DNA of 64,000 nucleotides from NCBI GenBank assembly GCA_037045645.1, contig JBAOIH010000006.1, positions 1 to 64,000 on the forward strand, given 5' to 3'. Numbering within the stretch: the first letter of the stretch is position 1; each line of letters opens with the position of its first letter. The notes under the pieces are model-generated. The model was not told where the DNA came from. It searched no databases and saw only the letters and a list, made by a program, of their open reading frames with translations. The stretch is from Nocardioides sp. GTDB lineage: Bacteria; Actinomycetota; Actinomycetes; Propionibacteriales; Nocardioidaceae. The position numbers and the translations under genes are program-made. Shown here piece by piece: positions 8,284-19,495 of this stretch.

Positions 8284-11220
8284 GTGGCAGCGCAACCCGA
8301 GGAAACCGTAGGGGTCGTCCTCGTCAGCCACTCCGGAGAGAGTTGGCTCGGTGCCGTCCTGGACGGCCTCGAGGAGCAGACCGTCCTGCCTACGGCCCTT
8401 GCCGCTGTCGACACCGGCAGCAAGGACGGCAGCGTCGCGTTGCTGCAAGAGCGGGTGGGCGAGGCCGGCGTCGTCACGCTGGGGCGTCAGACCTCGTACG
8501 CCCAGGCCGTCGCGGCCGGTGTCGAGCTGCTGCACACCCGAGGCGCGCAGCCGCGCTGGCTCTGGCTCCTCCACGATGACAGCCGACCCGCACCCGAGGC
8601 GTTGGCGCGGCTGCTCGAAGCCGCCAGGCAGCACCCCGAGGCCGCGATCTTGGGGCCGAAACTGCGCGAGTGGCCGTCGTTGCGACGTCTCCTGGAGCTC
8701 GGCGTCACGATCTCGGGCACCGGCAGGCGGGAGACCGGACTCGAACGCGGTGAGTACGACCAGGGCCAGCACGACGACGTGCGCCGGGTGCTGGCCGTCA
8801 ACACGGCCGGGATGCTCGTACGCACCGACGTGTGGCGGCGGCTCGGTGGCTTCGATGACGCCCTGCCCGTCTTCGGCAACGACATCGATCTCGGCTGGCG
8901 TGCCGCCAACGCGGGAGAGACCACGCTGATCGTCCCGCAGGCGGTGGTCTTTCACGTCGAGGCTGCCCACCGGGGCATCCGCCGTACGCCCCTCACGGGC
9001 CGGCATACCCACTATCAAGAGCGCCGCGCGGCTCTCTACACGCTGCTCGCCAACGCGCCCGGTCGTACGCTGCCCTGGCAGATCGTCCGGTTGACCTTCG
9101 CGACGATGTTGCGCGCACTGGGGTTCCTCCTGCTGCGCTCGATCGGCGAAGCGGCCGACGAACTGGCCGCCTGGGTCAACGTCCTGGCCCGGCCCGGACA
9201 GGTACGTGCGGCTCGACGCGACCGCGCCCGGCTGCTGGGGGGCGACGAGGCAGCCGCGGTCGCACAGCTGCGCCCGCCGTGGTGGTTGCCCTATCGGCAT
9301 GGCCTCGACAACGTCTCGGACTTCGCCGAAGCGGCCACCAATCAGGCCCAGGACGTCGCCGAGCGGCGCCGCGCCGCCGCGCTGGTCGACGCGGGACCGG
9401 GCGCGCTCCCTGCGGCCGTACGTTCCGATCTCGATCCGTTGGACGACGACGAGGACGACGTCGGCGAGGACACCGGTCTGGTCGCCAGATTCCTCACCAG
9501 CCCCGTCGCGCTCGGGCTCGCGGCGCTGGTGGTCGCGATGCTCGTCGGCACCCGCTCGGCGTGGGGCCGAGTCTCAGGGGCGGGTCTCTCGGCGGCTCCC
9601 GAGCGTGCCGCGGACTGGTGGCAGCTCTACGCGGAGTCCACCCACCCGCTCGCGCTCGGCACCCAGGTTGTCGCGCCGGCCTACACCGCCGTGCTGGCTG
9701 CTCTCGGCACGGTTCTCGGAGGGTCCGGCCCGGCCGCGGTCAGCGCCGTGCTGCTCGCCTCGATGCCGCTCGCACTATGGGGCACCTGGCGGCTGCTGCG
9801 CGTGATCGGTCGCTTCCTCGATCCGGTCGGTGCTCCCCGTTGGTTGGTCGCGGCGGGGTCTGCGACCTACGCGCTGACCCCGGCCGTGAGTGGCCTGTGG
9901 GGCGACGGCAGACTCGGTCCGATCGTGACCACGGCGCTGTTCCCGTGGTTCGCGCATGCGTTGCTCGGCTTCGCAGATCCCGAACCCGAACGACGCTGGC
10001 GTGCTGCCTGGCGTACGGGTGTCCTGCTCACCGTGATCACGGCTTTCGCGCCCTCGCTCTATGTCTTCGCGGTCCTGCTGGCAGTGCTGGTGATCGCGCT
10101 CGCGGCCATGTTCAGCCGGTCGTTGCTTACGGATCGTTCGGTGTCGGCTCCGCCCCTGCTGGCCTTGAGCCTGCCCGTGTTGTTGCTGGTGCCCTGGTGG
10201 TGGCCGCTGCTGACTGCGGGTGATGGGGCCGGGCTGCTGCTCGAGCCCGGTCGTGTGCCACCGTCGACGACGACGCCACTGGAGTTGCTGGGCGGCCAGC
10301 TTGCGGATGCGGCTCCGGGCTGGCTGGTGCTCCCGCTGGGACTTGCCGCGATCGTGGCCCTCCTGCATCCCAGGTCGCGTCCAGCGGCCCTGCTCGGCTG
10401 GCTGCTGGTCGCGGTCGCCGCACTTGCGGCGGTGCTCGTGACGACACCGACGCTCGACCTGCGGGTCGGGGACGTGCGCGCGAGTTCCGCATCGCTGCTG
10501 CCGGTGCTGGTGGTGGGCTTGGTCGTGGCAGCGGTCTCGCTCGGCCTGGCGCTGGTGCGCTCGGACTGGGGGAGCCGAGCGCGGCTGCGTACCCCCGTGG
10601 GGGCATGCTTGATCGCGCTCGCGCTCGCAATGCCCGTTCTGGGTGCCGGCTGGTTCGCGGTCCAGGGCGGGTCGGGACTCAGCGCCGCCGGTGACGACGA
10701 GGTTCCCGCGTACATGCGCCAGCGCGCTGCCCTCGGGCCCGAACACGGTGTGCTGCTGGTGCGCGGCACGGTCGAGGATGGCTTCACCTACTGGGTCCGT
10801 CGCGGCGATGGTGCCACCCTCGGCGAGGACGAGGTGCTCGCCCTGACGCCACCCGACGCCGACTTCGTGAAGAGCCTGAGCACGCTCGCCATGCGCCCCG
10901 CGCCCGCAGCCGTACGCTCGCTGGCCGATGCGGGCGTCGAATACGTCGTCTTCCCCGAGCCTGCCGATGGTCGAGTGGCGGCGCACCTCGACGCGACGAC
11001 GGGGCTCTCCCAGGCAAGTGCTGAGAATCGCCGGACCCGCGCCTGGAAGGTGGACCTCCAACCGAGCACGCCCTTCCATGCCGGTGCTGTCACGTGGGGT
11101 CGTGGGCTGCTGCTCGCGGCCCAGGCGATCGCGGTGCTCGTGGCCCTCGTGCTCTGCGGACCGAGCCGTCCGCGTCGGCGCCGCGAGCCGGACGCGGAGG
11201 TCGAGGTGTCGACGCTGTGA
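8284..11220 (+). CDS. Large membrane glycosyltransferase with N-terminal GT2 domain
   Basis: 978-aa envelope glycosyltransferase found beside whiB in many actinobacteria. Residues 1 to about 300 form a GT2 domain (VVLVSHSGESWL, metal-site region LLHDDSRP, acceptor region NDIDLGWRA). After an acidic linker (LDDDEDDVGEDTG), about residues 405-800 hold many hydrophobic segments, a soluble, probably extracytoplasmic domain follows, and the protein closes with a final helix (LLLAAQAIAVLVALVLCG) and a basic tail. Donor and acceptor cannot be deduced; with GDP-mannose genes nearby, a polyprenyl-linked or wall glycan acceptor is plausible. The stop overlaps the start of the DUF5719 gene (GTGA), implying translational coupling. 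Confidence 0.85.
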   Translation: MAAQPEETVGVVLVSHSGESWLGAVLDGLEEQTVLPTALAAVDTGSKDGSVALLQERVGEAGVVTLGRQTSYAQAVAAGVELLHTRGAQPRWLWLLHDDSRPAPEALARLLEAARQHPEAAILGPKLREWPSLRRLLELGVTISGTGRRETGLERGEYDQGQHDDVRRVLAVNTAGMLVRTDVWRRLGGFDDALPVFGNDIDLGWRAANAGETTLIVPQAVVFHVEAAHRGIRRTPLTGRHTHYQERRAALYTLLANAPGRTLPWQIVRLTFATMLRALGFLLLRSIGEAADELAAWVNVLARPGQVRAARRDRARLLGGDEAAAVAQLRPPWWLPYRHGLDNVSDFAEAATNQAQDVAERRRAAALVDAGPGALPAAVRSDLDPLDDDEDDVGEDTGLVARFLTSPVALGLAALVVAMLVGTRSAWGRVSGAGLSAAPERAADWWQLYAESTHPLALGTQVVAPAYTAVLAALGTVLGGSGPAAVSAVLLASMPLALWGTWRLLRVIGRFLDPVGAPRWLVAAGSATYALTPAVSGLWGDGRLGPIVTTALFPWFAHALLGFADPEPERRWRAAWRTGVLLTVITAFAPSLYVFAVLLAVLVIALAAMFSRSLLTDRSVSAPPLLALSLPVLLLVPWWWPLLTAGDGAGLLLEPGRVPPSTTTPLELLGGQLADAAPGWLVLPLGLAAIVALLHPRSRPAALLGWLLVAVAALAAVLVTTPTLDLRVGDVRASSASLLPVLVVGLVVAAVSLGLALVRSDWGSRARLRTPVGACLIALALAMPVLGAGWFAVQGGSGLSAAGDDEVPAYMRQRAALGPEHGVLLVRGTVEDGFTYWVRRGDGATLGEDEVLALTPPDADFVKSLSTLAMRPAPAAVRSLADAGVEYVVFPEPADGRVAAHLDATTGLSQASAENRRTRAWKVDLQPSTPFHAGAVTWGRGLLLAAQAIAVLVALVLCGPSRPRRRREPDAEVEVSTL

Positions 11221-12611
11221 CCGACTCCATCACGCCACGCTCGGGGCGCCGCGCGGCAGCAGCCCGGGACACCTCCCGGGTCAGCAAGGCCGGTGCCCTG
11301 GCTCTGGTCCTGCCGCTGATCTCGCTGGGCCTCCTGCTCCTGGTCAATCCGGATGCGCCGCCGGTCGAGAAACACCCGCCGGCGGACATCGCCCTCGCTC
11401 GCCTCGACCTGGTCTGTCCGGCGGCCGTCGCCCCGGGCGACTCGGTGCTCGCTGCTCAGCAGGAGACCGACGGCGAGATAACCGTCCGGGTCGGGAAGGC
11501 CGAGCCGGACACCGTACGTGTCGACGTCTCGGCCGCCAAGGTCTCGTCCTCGCGCCAGCCGGTGGTCGTGACCGGCGTCGACCAGGTCGCTCCCGGTCTC
11601 GTGGCGGCGCGCGTCGGTCCCCGGGGCGCGACCCAGTGCGCAAGTCCGCGCGCGGAGGCCTGGTTCACCGGGCTCGGCGCGCGACCCACGCACCGTTCCT
11701 CCATCCGGCTTACCAACCCCGACGCCGGACCCGCGATCGCCGACTTCGAAGTCTTCTCCCGCCGGGGACCACTCAACGTGGCGGCACTGCGCGGCATCCG
11801 AGTGCCCGGCCGGTCCACGCTCACCCTCGACCTGGCCGAGGTCAGCCCCCGGCGCACCGACCTCGCCGCAAAACTCACCGTGCAGAGGGGGAGGATCGGC
11901 AGCAGCGTCTGGGACGAGGGAGACCCCTTCGGCCGGGGCGCGGTGCCTGGAGGTTGGCTCGCCCCACAGGCCGAACCCGGCACGGCGCTGCGCCTGCTCG
12001 GGGTGCCCAGATTCGACCGGGGCACTCAGACCCTCACGCTGTTGAACCCGGGCGACTCCGAGGCCCGCGCGACCCTGCGCTTCATCGGAGCGGAGAGCGA
12101 GTTCGCTCCCGAGGGCCTCGACGACGTCACGATCGCACCCGGAAGCGTGGTCAACGTGGCGCTGCACGATCTAGTGGCCGCCGAGCAGGGCGACATCCTC
12201 GGTGTTCTCGTCGAGTCGACCCTGCCCGTCACCGCCACCTTGCGCGCGGAGACCGAGGACCGCCTGACCCACGCGACGCCAGGTGCCGAACTCTCCGATG
12301 CGGCAGGAGTGATTCCCGCTGGACAGGCCGCGATCGTGATCGCCGGCGCCACCAAGGCCGGAACAGTGGTGCTCTCCACCGACACCGGCGACGACGTCCG
12401 GGCGCGTGTCGGGCCACGTCGCGGCACCACCTTGGAGATCCCGGCCGGCGCGAGCACGTTCCGGGTCCGGTTCACCGGCACGACCGCACGCGCGGCCCTG
12501 GTCGTGCGCACGCGCACCGGGATGATCTCCACGCCGTTGGCCCCGCTGGTGTTGCAAGGCCAGGCGCCTTACGTGGGTCCGGCTCTGCCCGGTGCCGATC
12601 AGCCGGAGTAG
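11217..12611 (+). CDS. DUF5719 family membrane-anchored protein
   Basis: 464-aa protein with a basic N-terminus, one transmembrane helix (about residues 25-43, AGALALVLPLISLGLLLLV) and a large beta-rich extracytoplasmic region (repeats such as SSIRLTNPDAGPA and TLTLLNPGDSEA) that fits DUF5719. The GTG at 11217 overlaps the stop of the glycosyltransferase, and the two are a conserved pair, so it is likely a partner or substrate-presenting subunit of that enzyme (inference). Its 3' end overlaps the convergent metallopeptidase gene by 13 bases. No enzymatic motif was recognised. Confidence 0.8.
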   Translation: MTDSITPRSGRRAAAARDTSRVSKAGALALVLPLISLGLLLLVNPDAPPVEKHPPADIALARLDLVCPAAVAPGDSVLAAQQETDGEITVRVGKAEPDTVRVDVSAAKVSSSRQPVVVTGVDQVAPGLVAARVGPRGATQCASPRAEAWFTGLGARPTHRSSIRLTNPDAGPAIADFEVFSRRGPLNVAALRGIRVPGRSTLTLDLAEVSPRRTDLAAKLTVQRGRIGSSVWDEGDPFGRGAVPGGWLAPQAEPGTALRLLGVPRFDRGTQTLTLLNPGDSEARATLRFIGAESEFAPEGLDDVTIAPGSVVNVALHDLVAAEQGDILGVLVESTLPVTATLRAETEDRLTHATPGAELSDAAGVIPAGQAAIVIAGATKAGTVVLSTDTGDDVRARVGPRRGTTLEIPAGASTFRVRFTGTTARAALVVRTRTGMISTPLAPLVLQGQAPYVGPALPGADQPE

Positions 12612-13039
12612 CGGGGGTCGACCTCGTCAGGGTCGAGGCCGAGGATCGCCGCGAGTTGCTCGGCGAGCAGGGACCGTACGCCCGCCTCCAGATCGGCCCG
12701 ACCGGCGCAGCGTGCCTCGATCGGACGACGGAACAGCACGATCCGGTCGGGCTCGCTCCCGGTCCCACGCAGCAGCGAAGCCAGCGGGACCGGGTCGCTC
12801 CAGTCATCGGGCAACAACGGGGTGTCCTCCACGGCGTACTCCACGAGCCCGAGTCGGTCGTGCCAACGGGCGTCGTACTCCGCCACCACTCGCAGCGTCA
12901 GCTCGTCGAAGACCTCGCGTGCGGTCGGTCGCGCCGGCCGCCCGGGCAGCAGCGACCCCACCGCGGGACCCCGCATGCCGCGACCGCGACGATCGCGGAT
13001 GCGTCGAGGACGCGGGCCCTCCACATCGCCTCGACTCAC
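12599..13039 (-). CDS. Metallopeptidase family protein (zincin-like fold, Rv3259-type)
   Basis: 146-aa member of the small actinobacterial zincin-like family located beside whiB2 and manB in mycobacteria and streptomycetes. The recognisable part is residues 40-146 (FDELTLRVVAEY, DRIVLFRRPIEARC, LLAEQLAAILGLDPDEVDP). The HExxH helix is not intact: the region that carries it in related proteins reads LLAEQLAAILGLD, so peptidase activity is doubtful here. The N-terminal 30 residues are arginine-rich and look disordered. It is convergent with the DUF5719 gene and divergent from the DUF3499 gene, with 49 bases between starts. Confidence 0.75.
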   Translation of the reverse strand: MSRGDVEGPRPRRIRDRRGRGMRGPAVGSLLPGRPARPTAREVFDELTLRVVAEYDARWHDRLGLVEYAVEDTPLLPDDWSDPVPLASLLRGTGSEPDRIVLFRRPIEARCAGRADLEAGVRSLLAEQLAAILGLDPDEVDPRYSG

Positions 13040-13075
13040 TCCGCGAGCCTACGCGGAGCCTTCCTGCTCGCGGAG

Positions 13076-13081
13076 TACCGT
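13076..13081 (+). promoter_or_regulatory. Candidate -10 element for the DUF3499 gene (leaderless)
   Basis: TACCGT is followed by 7 bases and then the GTG at 13089. This is the same spacing as at other suspected leaderless genes in the window. Confidence 0.4.
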
Positions 13082-13088
13082 CACGCCC

Positions 13089-13445
13089 GTGAGTCTGTCG
13101 CGTCGTTGTTCTCGCACTGCGTGCGGTCGCAATGCCGTCGCCACGCTTACCTATGTGTACGCCGACCAGACCGCCGTCCTCGGTCCGTTGTCCACCTACG
13201 CCGAGCCCCATGCGTACGACCTGTGTGCCCAGCACGCCGACCGGCTCTCGGTCCCTCGCGGCTGGGACGTGCTGCGCCTGGCCCCGGTGAGCGAGGACCC
13301 CGGGCCCACGACCGACGACCTGCTCGCGCTGGCCGATGCCGTACGCGAGGCCGGGCGACCGGCACCGCAACCCCAGCAGATCCAGGAGCCGCCCACCAAG
13401 CACGGTGTCCGGCGCGGCCATCTGCGCGCGTTGGCCACCGACTGA
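13089..13445 (+). CDS. DUF3499 family protein
   Basis: 118-aa actinobacterial protein. The GTG at 13089 gives the family start VSLSRRCSRTACGRNA; paired cysteines in RRCSRTAC together with LCAQHADRL resemble a small zinc-binding module, and the conserved VPRGWDVLRL follows. The C-terminal 40 residues are low-complexity (PAPQPQQIQEPP). Function unknown. It sits between whiB and manB as in mycobacteria (Rv3258c), 30 bases from manB, and probably has its own leaderless promoter. An upstream in-frame extension exists but overlaps the opposite-strand metallopeptidase gene and is not family-like. Confidence 0.85.
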   Translation: MSLSRRCSRTACGRNAVATLTYVYADQTAVLGPLSTYAEPHAYDLCAQHADRLSVPRGWDVLRLAPVSEDPGPTTDDLLALADAVREAGRPAPQPQQIQEPPTKHGVRRGHLRALATD

Positions 13446-13463
13446 GGCGGCACTTCGGTTCGT

Positions 13464-13469
13464 TAGTCT
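13464..13469 (+). promoter_or_regulatory. Candidate -10 element of manB (leaderless)
   Basis: TAGTCT lies 6 bases before the manB GTG at 13476, and no ribosome binding site is visible. Confidence 0.45.
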
Positions 13470-13475
13470 TGCGCG

Positions 13476-14855
13476 GTGCCAGACGACAGTTATACCGACG
13501 AGCAACTCGACGCGGTCTTCAAGGCCTACGACGTGCGCGGCCTGGTGGGTTCGCAGATCGACGAGCGACTCGCCACCCGAGTCGGGATGGCGTTCGTCGA
13601 GGTGCTGGGGGCGGACAGCGTCGTGGTGGGCCACGACATGCGGCCCAGTTCACCCAGCCTGGCGGGAGCATTCGCGGCGGGTGCGACCCATGCGGGTGCC
13701 GACGTGACGATGATCGGGCTGGCATCCACCGACCAGCTCTATTACGCCAGCGGCGCGTTCGGGATGCCCGGGGCGATGTTCACCGCCAGCCACAACCCGG
13801 CTGCCTACAACGGCATCAAGTTGTGTCGCTCCGAGGCTCGCCCGGTCGGGATGGAGTCGGGTCTGCGTGAGATCCGCGACGCGCTGCTGTCCTCGGCGCG
13901 GGCACCCCACGCACGAGAGGGCCTGATTCGCCGCCGCGACGCCCTCGCCGCGTACGCCCTGCACCTGCTCACCCTGGCACCGGTCTCCGGCCGCCGCCTC
14001 AAGGTCGTGGCCGATGCCGGGAACGGGATGGCCGGGCACACCGCGCCCGCCGTGTTCGCCCGCCTGGGCGAGGCGCAGGTCGACCTGATCCCCCTCTACT
14101 TCGAACTCGACGGCACCTTCCCCAACCACGACGCCAATCCGCTCGACCCGACCACGCTCGTCGATCTGCAAGAGCGTGTCCTGGCCGAGGGCGCGGACAT
14201 CGGCCTGGCGTTCGACGGTGATGCCGACCGCTGCTTCGTGGTCGACGAGCGCGGGGAGTTGGTCTCCCCATCCACGCTGACCGCGCTGATCGCGACTCGC
14301 GAACTCGCCAAAGAACCCGGCGCCACGATCATCCACAACCTGATCACCAGTCGCGCCGTGCCCGAGATCGTCGCCGAGTCGGGTGGTACGCCGGTCCGCA
14401 CCCGGGTCGGGCACTCCTACATCAAGCAGCAGATGGCCGAGACCGGCGCCGTGTTCGGAGGCGAGCACTCGGGGCACTTCTACTTCCGAGACTTCTGGCG
14501 GGCCGACAGCGGCATGCTGGCGGCGTTGCACACCTTGGCGGCGCTGGCGCAGACCGAGCAGCCGTTGTCGGTGCTGTTGTCCCGCTTCGAGCGGTACGTC
14601 TCCAGTGGCGAGATCAACAGCGAAGTCGCGGACGTCGACGCGGCGCGCGCTCGTGTCGAGGAACACTTCGCCGACTACGACGGCGTCACCCTGGACCACC
14701 TCGACGGGCTCACTGCCACCCACGCCGACTGGACGGTCAACGTACGCCCGTCCAACACCGAGCCGTTGCTGCGCCTCAACGTCGAGGGAGCCGATGCTGC
14801 CACCATGGTCACCCTGCGTGACGAGACCCTCGACCTGATCCGGAGTGCCTCATGA
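13476..14855 (+). CDS. manB: Phosphomannomutase/phosphoglucomutase
   Basis: Interconverts mannose-6-phosphate and mannose-1-phosphate, feeding ManC. At 459 aa it has all four alpha-D-phosphohexomutase motifs: phosphoserine loop TASHNPAAYNG (Ser105), metal loop DGDADRC (about residue 247), sugar loop GGEHSGHFYFRD and the phosphate-binding RPSNTEPLLR. The opening FKAYDVRG is typical. The GTG at 13476 is the only sensible start. The stop overlaps the ATG of the next gene (ATGA), beginning a tight manB-trm112-SIS-DUF808 run. Bifunctional use on glucose phosphates is common in this family and cannot be excluded. Confidence 0.96.
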   Translation: MPDDSYTDEQLDAVFKAYDVRGLVGSQIDERLATRVGMAFVEVLGADSVVVGHDMRPSSPSLAGAFAAGATHAGADVTMIGLASTDQLYYASGAFGMPGAMFTASHNPAAYNGIKLCRSEARPVGMESGLREIRDALLSSARAPHAREGLIRRRDALAAYALHLLTLAPVSGRRLKVVADAGNGMAGHTAPAVFARLGEAQVDLIPLYFELDGTFPNHDANPLDPTTLVDLQERVLAEGADIGLAFDGDADRCFVVDERGELVSPSTLTALIATRELAKEPGATIIHNLITSRAVPEIVAESGGTPVRTRVGHSYIKQQMAETGAVFGGEHSGHFYFRDFWRADSGMLAALHTLAALAQTEQPLSVLLSRFERYVSSGEINSEVADVDAARARVEEHFADYDGVTLDHLDGLTATHADWTVNVRPSNTEPLLRLNVEGADAATMVTLRDETLDLIRSAS

Positions 14856-15013
14856 TCGACCCCCGCCTGCGCGAGATCATCCGTTGCCCCCAGTGCCACG
14901 GCGATCTGACCGATGCGCCTGACGAACTGCTCTGCGCCACCTGCGCTCTGGCCTACCCCATCCGCGGTGAGATCCCGGTCTTGCTGGTCGACGAAGCCCG
15001 TACGACCCGCTGA
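14852..15013 (+). CDS. Trm112-like small zinc protein
   Basis: 53-aa protein read from the ATG at 14852, which overlaps the manB stop (ATGA). It has the Trm112/UPF0434 pattern: IRCPQCHGDL, then LLCATCALAYPIR, with four cysteines for one zinc, ending with IPVLLVDEA. In other organisms such proteins activate methyltransferases or act as chaperones; in actinobacteria it is a constant neighbour of manB (compare Rv3257c-Rv3256c region). Four bases separate it from the SIS gene, so the three are almost certainly one transcript. Confidence 0.85.
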   Translation: MIDPRLREIIRCPQCHGDLTDAPDELLCATCALAYPIRGEIPVLLVDEARTTR

Positions 15014-15017
15014 GCCC

Positions 15018-16051
15018 ATGGCCTCCTGGTTCGACGACTCCCGGCTCGACGACGCGCGGATCCTCGAGCGTCACGACACAGTGCTGCGCCAGTTGGCAGA
15101 GTCCGGCGCCCGGGTACGGCGCGATGCGGCCGAAGCCGAGGCAGCCCTGCGCGAGGCACTGATCGCCCAGCGCGAGGCGGCGCGGCCCCGAGCCGTGCTG
15201 GCCGCCGGCCCGGATGCCCGGCTGTTGCGCGCGGTGCTGGAGCAGACCTGCCCCGTGCCGTTCGTGGCGTGGCCCCATCCGGCGCTGCCAGGCTGGGTCG
15301 GTGGGCTCGACCTGGTCGTGGTGCTGGCCCCCGAGGGCAGCGACCGAGGTGCCGCCGCAGCAGTAGCCGAAGCGGTCCGACGTGGCTGCCAACTCGTCGT
15401 GGTGGCCCCTGAGCGCTCGCTGGTGGCCGAGCACGCGGTGGGCCGCTGGGTGACCCTGCTGCCGACGGTCACCGGGGATCCGCTCGGCACCGCAGTCGTG
15501 ATGCTCGACTACCTGGCCCGCCTGGCGCTCGGTCCGACCTCGGATGCCGAGGACGTGGCCACCGCCCTGGACGCCGTCGCGACCGCCTGCTCGCCGCACC
15601 GCGATCTGGCCGTGAACCCGGCGAAGATGAGCGCCATCGCGCTTGCCGATGCCACCCCGGTGGTGTGGGGCGGCTCGGTGCTTGCTGCACGCGCCGCGCG
15701 CCGCGTCGCCGAATCCTTGCGGCGGACGACAGGTCGCAGCGCCGTGGCGGGGGAGTTGGGACAGGTGTTGCCCCTGATCGAGGGTGCGCCGCTGCGTGAC
15801 GTCTTCGCCGACCCGTTCGCCGAGGATGCGCCGTCGGCGCCGCCGGTGCTGCTGATCCTCGAGGACGGCGCGGAGGAACCCTGGGTTCGTGAGGACCGCG
15901 GACGACTGCTTGCCGCGGCCCAGCAGCGTGGCGTACGCGTCGAGACGCTGCGCAGTGACCGGGCGACCGAGGTCGCACGCTACGCCGACCTTTTGCTTCA
16001 AGGCACCTATGCCGCCGAGTATCTACGCCTCGGTCTGATTGAGGAGACACC

Positions 16052-16055
<4 letters not shown>
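15018..16055 (+). CDS. SIS-domain protein (TobH-like; phosphosugar isomerase-related)
   Basis: 345-aa protein with an N-terminal segment (WFDDSRLDDARILERHDTVL) and Rossmann-like SIS halves (LDLVVVLAPEGSDRG; TPVVWGGSVLAARAARRVAESL; PVLLILEDG). It corresponds to Rv3256c/TobH downstream of phosphomannomutase and resembles bifunctional phosphoglucose/phosphomannose isomerases in its C-terminal half. A role in supplying mannose-6-phosphate is suggested by context, but obvious catalytic residues are not clear, so isomerase activity is inference. The ATG at 15018 lies 4 bases after the Trm112-like stop. The last bases overlap the DUF808 start (ATGA). Confidence 0.8.
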
Positions 16056-17092
<1,037 letters not shown>

Positions 17093-17107
17093 TCGGCCCC
17101 TCGCAGC

Positions 17108-17124
17108 ATCGAGGATTCCTCGAT
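17108..17124 (+). terminator. Short stem-loop between DUF808 gene and ahcY
   Basis: ATCGAGG-ATT-CCTCGAT forms a 7-bp stem with a 3-base loop 15 bases after the DUF808 stop. No T-run follows, so it could equally be a protein binding site. The rest of 17093-17228 shows no clear riboswitch core. Confidence 0.35.
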
Positions 17125-17228
17125 CCGCACTCGGCACGCCTACTCTCGTGGGGTCAGCGTGGGAGATCCCGACAGCGCGCAGATGCGCGACGCGACACCT
17201 ACTCCATTTGATCCCAGGAGACAGCTTC

Positions 17229-18686
<1,458 letters not shown>

Positions 18687-18713
18687 CGTGGTGGCGGTGG
18701 CACACTTGCCCCT

Positions 18714-19430
18714 ATGACCGTTGACTCGTCCGGGGGAGTACGAGGCCGGATCCTCGTCGTCGACGACGACGCGTCCCTGGCCGAGATGCTCACGATCGTG
18801 TTGCGCCAGGAAGGCTTCGAGTCCCGCGTATGTGCCCGCGGGGACGAAGCCCTCGACGCGTTCCACGACTACCGCCCCGACCTCGTCCTGCTGGACCTGA
18901 TGCTGCCCGGTGCCGACGGCATCGACGTATGCCGTCAGATCCGGATGGAGTCCGGCGTACCCATCGTGATGCTCACCGCCAAGAGCGACACGATCGACAT
19001 CGTGGTGGGGTTGGAGAGCGGTGCGGACGACTATGTCGTCAAGCCGTTCAAGCCCAAGGAGTTGGTGGCGCGGATCCGCGCCCGGGTCCGCCGCAACTCG
19101 GCCGTCGAGGGGGAGACGATCTCGGTCGGCGACGTCAGCATCGACGTGGCCGGGCACGCGGTGACGCGCGACGGCGAGCCGATCAGCCTGACGCCGTTGG
19201 AGTTCGACCTGCTGCTGTGCCTGGCGCGCAAGCCCTGGCAGGTGTTCACCCGTGAGGTGCTGCTGGAACAGGTCTGGGGCTACCGCCATGCGGCGGATAC
19301 CCGCCTGGTCAATGTGCATGTGCAGCGATTGCGCTCCAAGGTCGAGCACGATCCGGAGAATCCCGAGATCGTGCTGACCGTGCGCGGCGTCGGCTACAAG
19401 GCGGGCGCCCACAACGCGGGTGCGTCCTGA
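18714..19430 (+). CDS. mtrA: Two-component response regulator MtrA
   Basis: 238-aa OmpR/PhoB-type regulator that controls cell-wall hydrolases, division and dormancy genes in actinobacteria. The receiver domain (GRILVVDDDASLAEML) has the phosphoacceptor D61 in LVLLDLMLPG and the switch lysine in VVKPFKPKEL. The C-terminal winged helix ends RLRSKVEHDPENPEIVLTVRG(V)GYKAG-like, as in the family. It is followed at once by mtrB and lpqB, the canonical order. The ATG at 18714 is the only suitable start; no Shine-Dalgarno is obvious. Confidence 0.96.
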   Translation: MTVDSSGGVRGRILVVDDDASLAEMLTIVLRQEGFESRVCARGDEALDAFHDYRPDLVLLDLMLPGADGIDVCRQIRMESGVPIVMLTAKSDTIDIVVGLESGADDYVVKPFKPKELVARIRARVRRNSAVEGETISVGDVSIDVAGHAVTRDGEPISLTPLEFDLLLCLARKPWQVFTREVLLEQVWGYRHAADTRLVNVHVQRLRSKVEHDPENPEIVLTVRGVGYKAGAHNAGAS

Positions 19431-19495
19431 GCGTCCGCGAGGGCCCGCCCACGAGAGGCGGCCTGCGTTGGTGGCTCACCTTCTGGCGCCGGTCG

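Noticed and set aside
17093..17228. SAH riboswitch upstream of ahcY
   Set aside because: The 136-base leader shows only a short hairpin; I could not recognise the conserved core. A covariance search would settle it.
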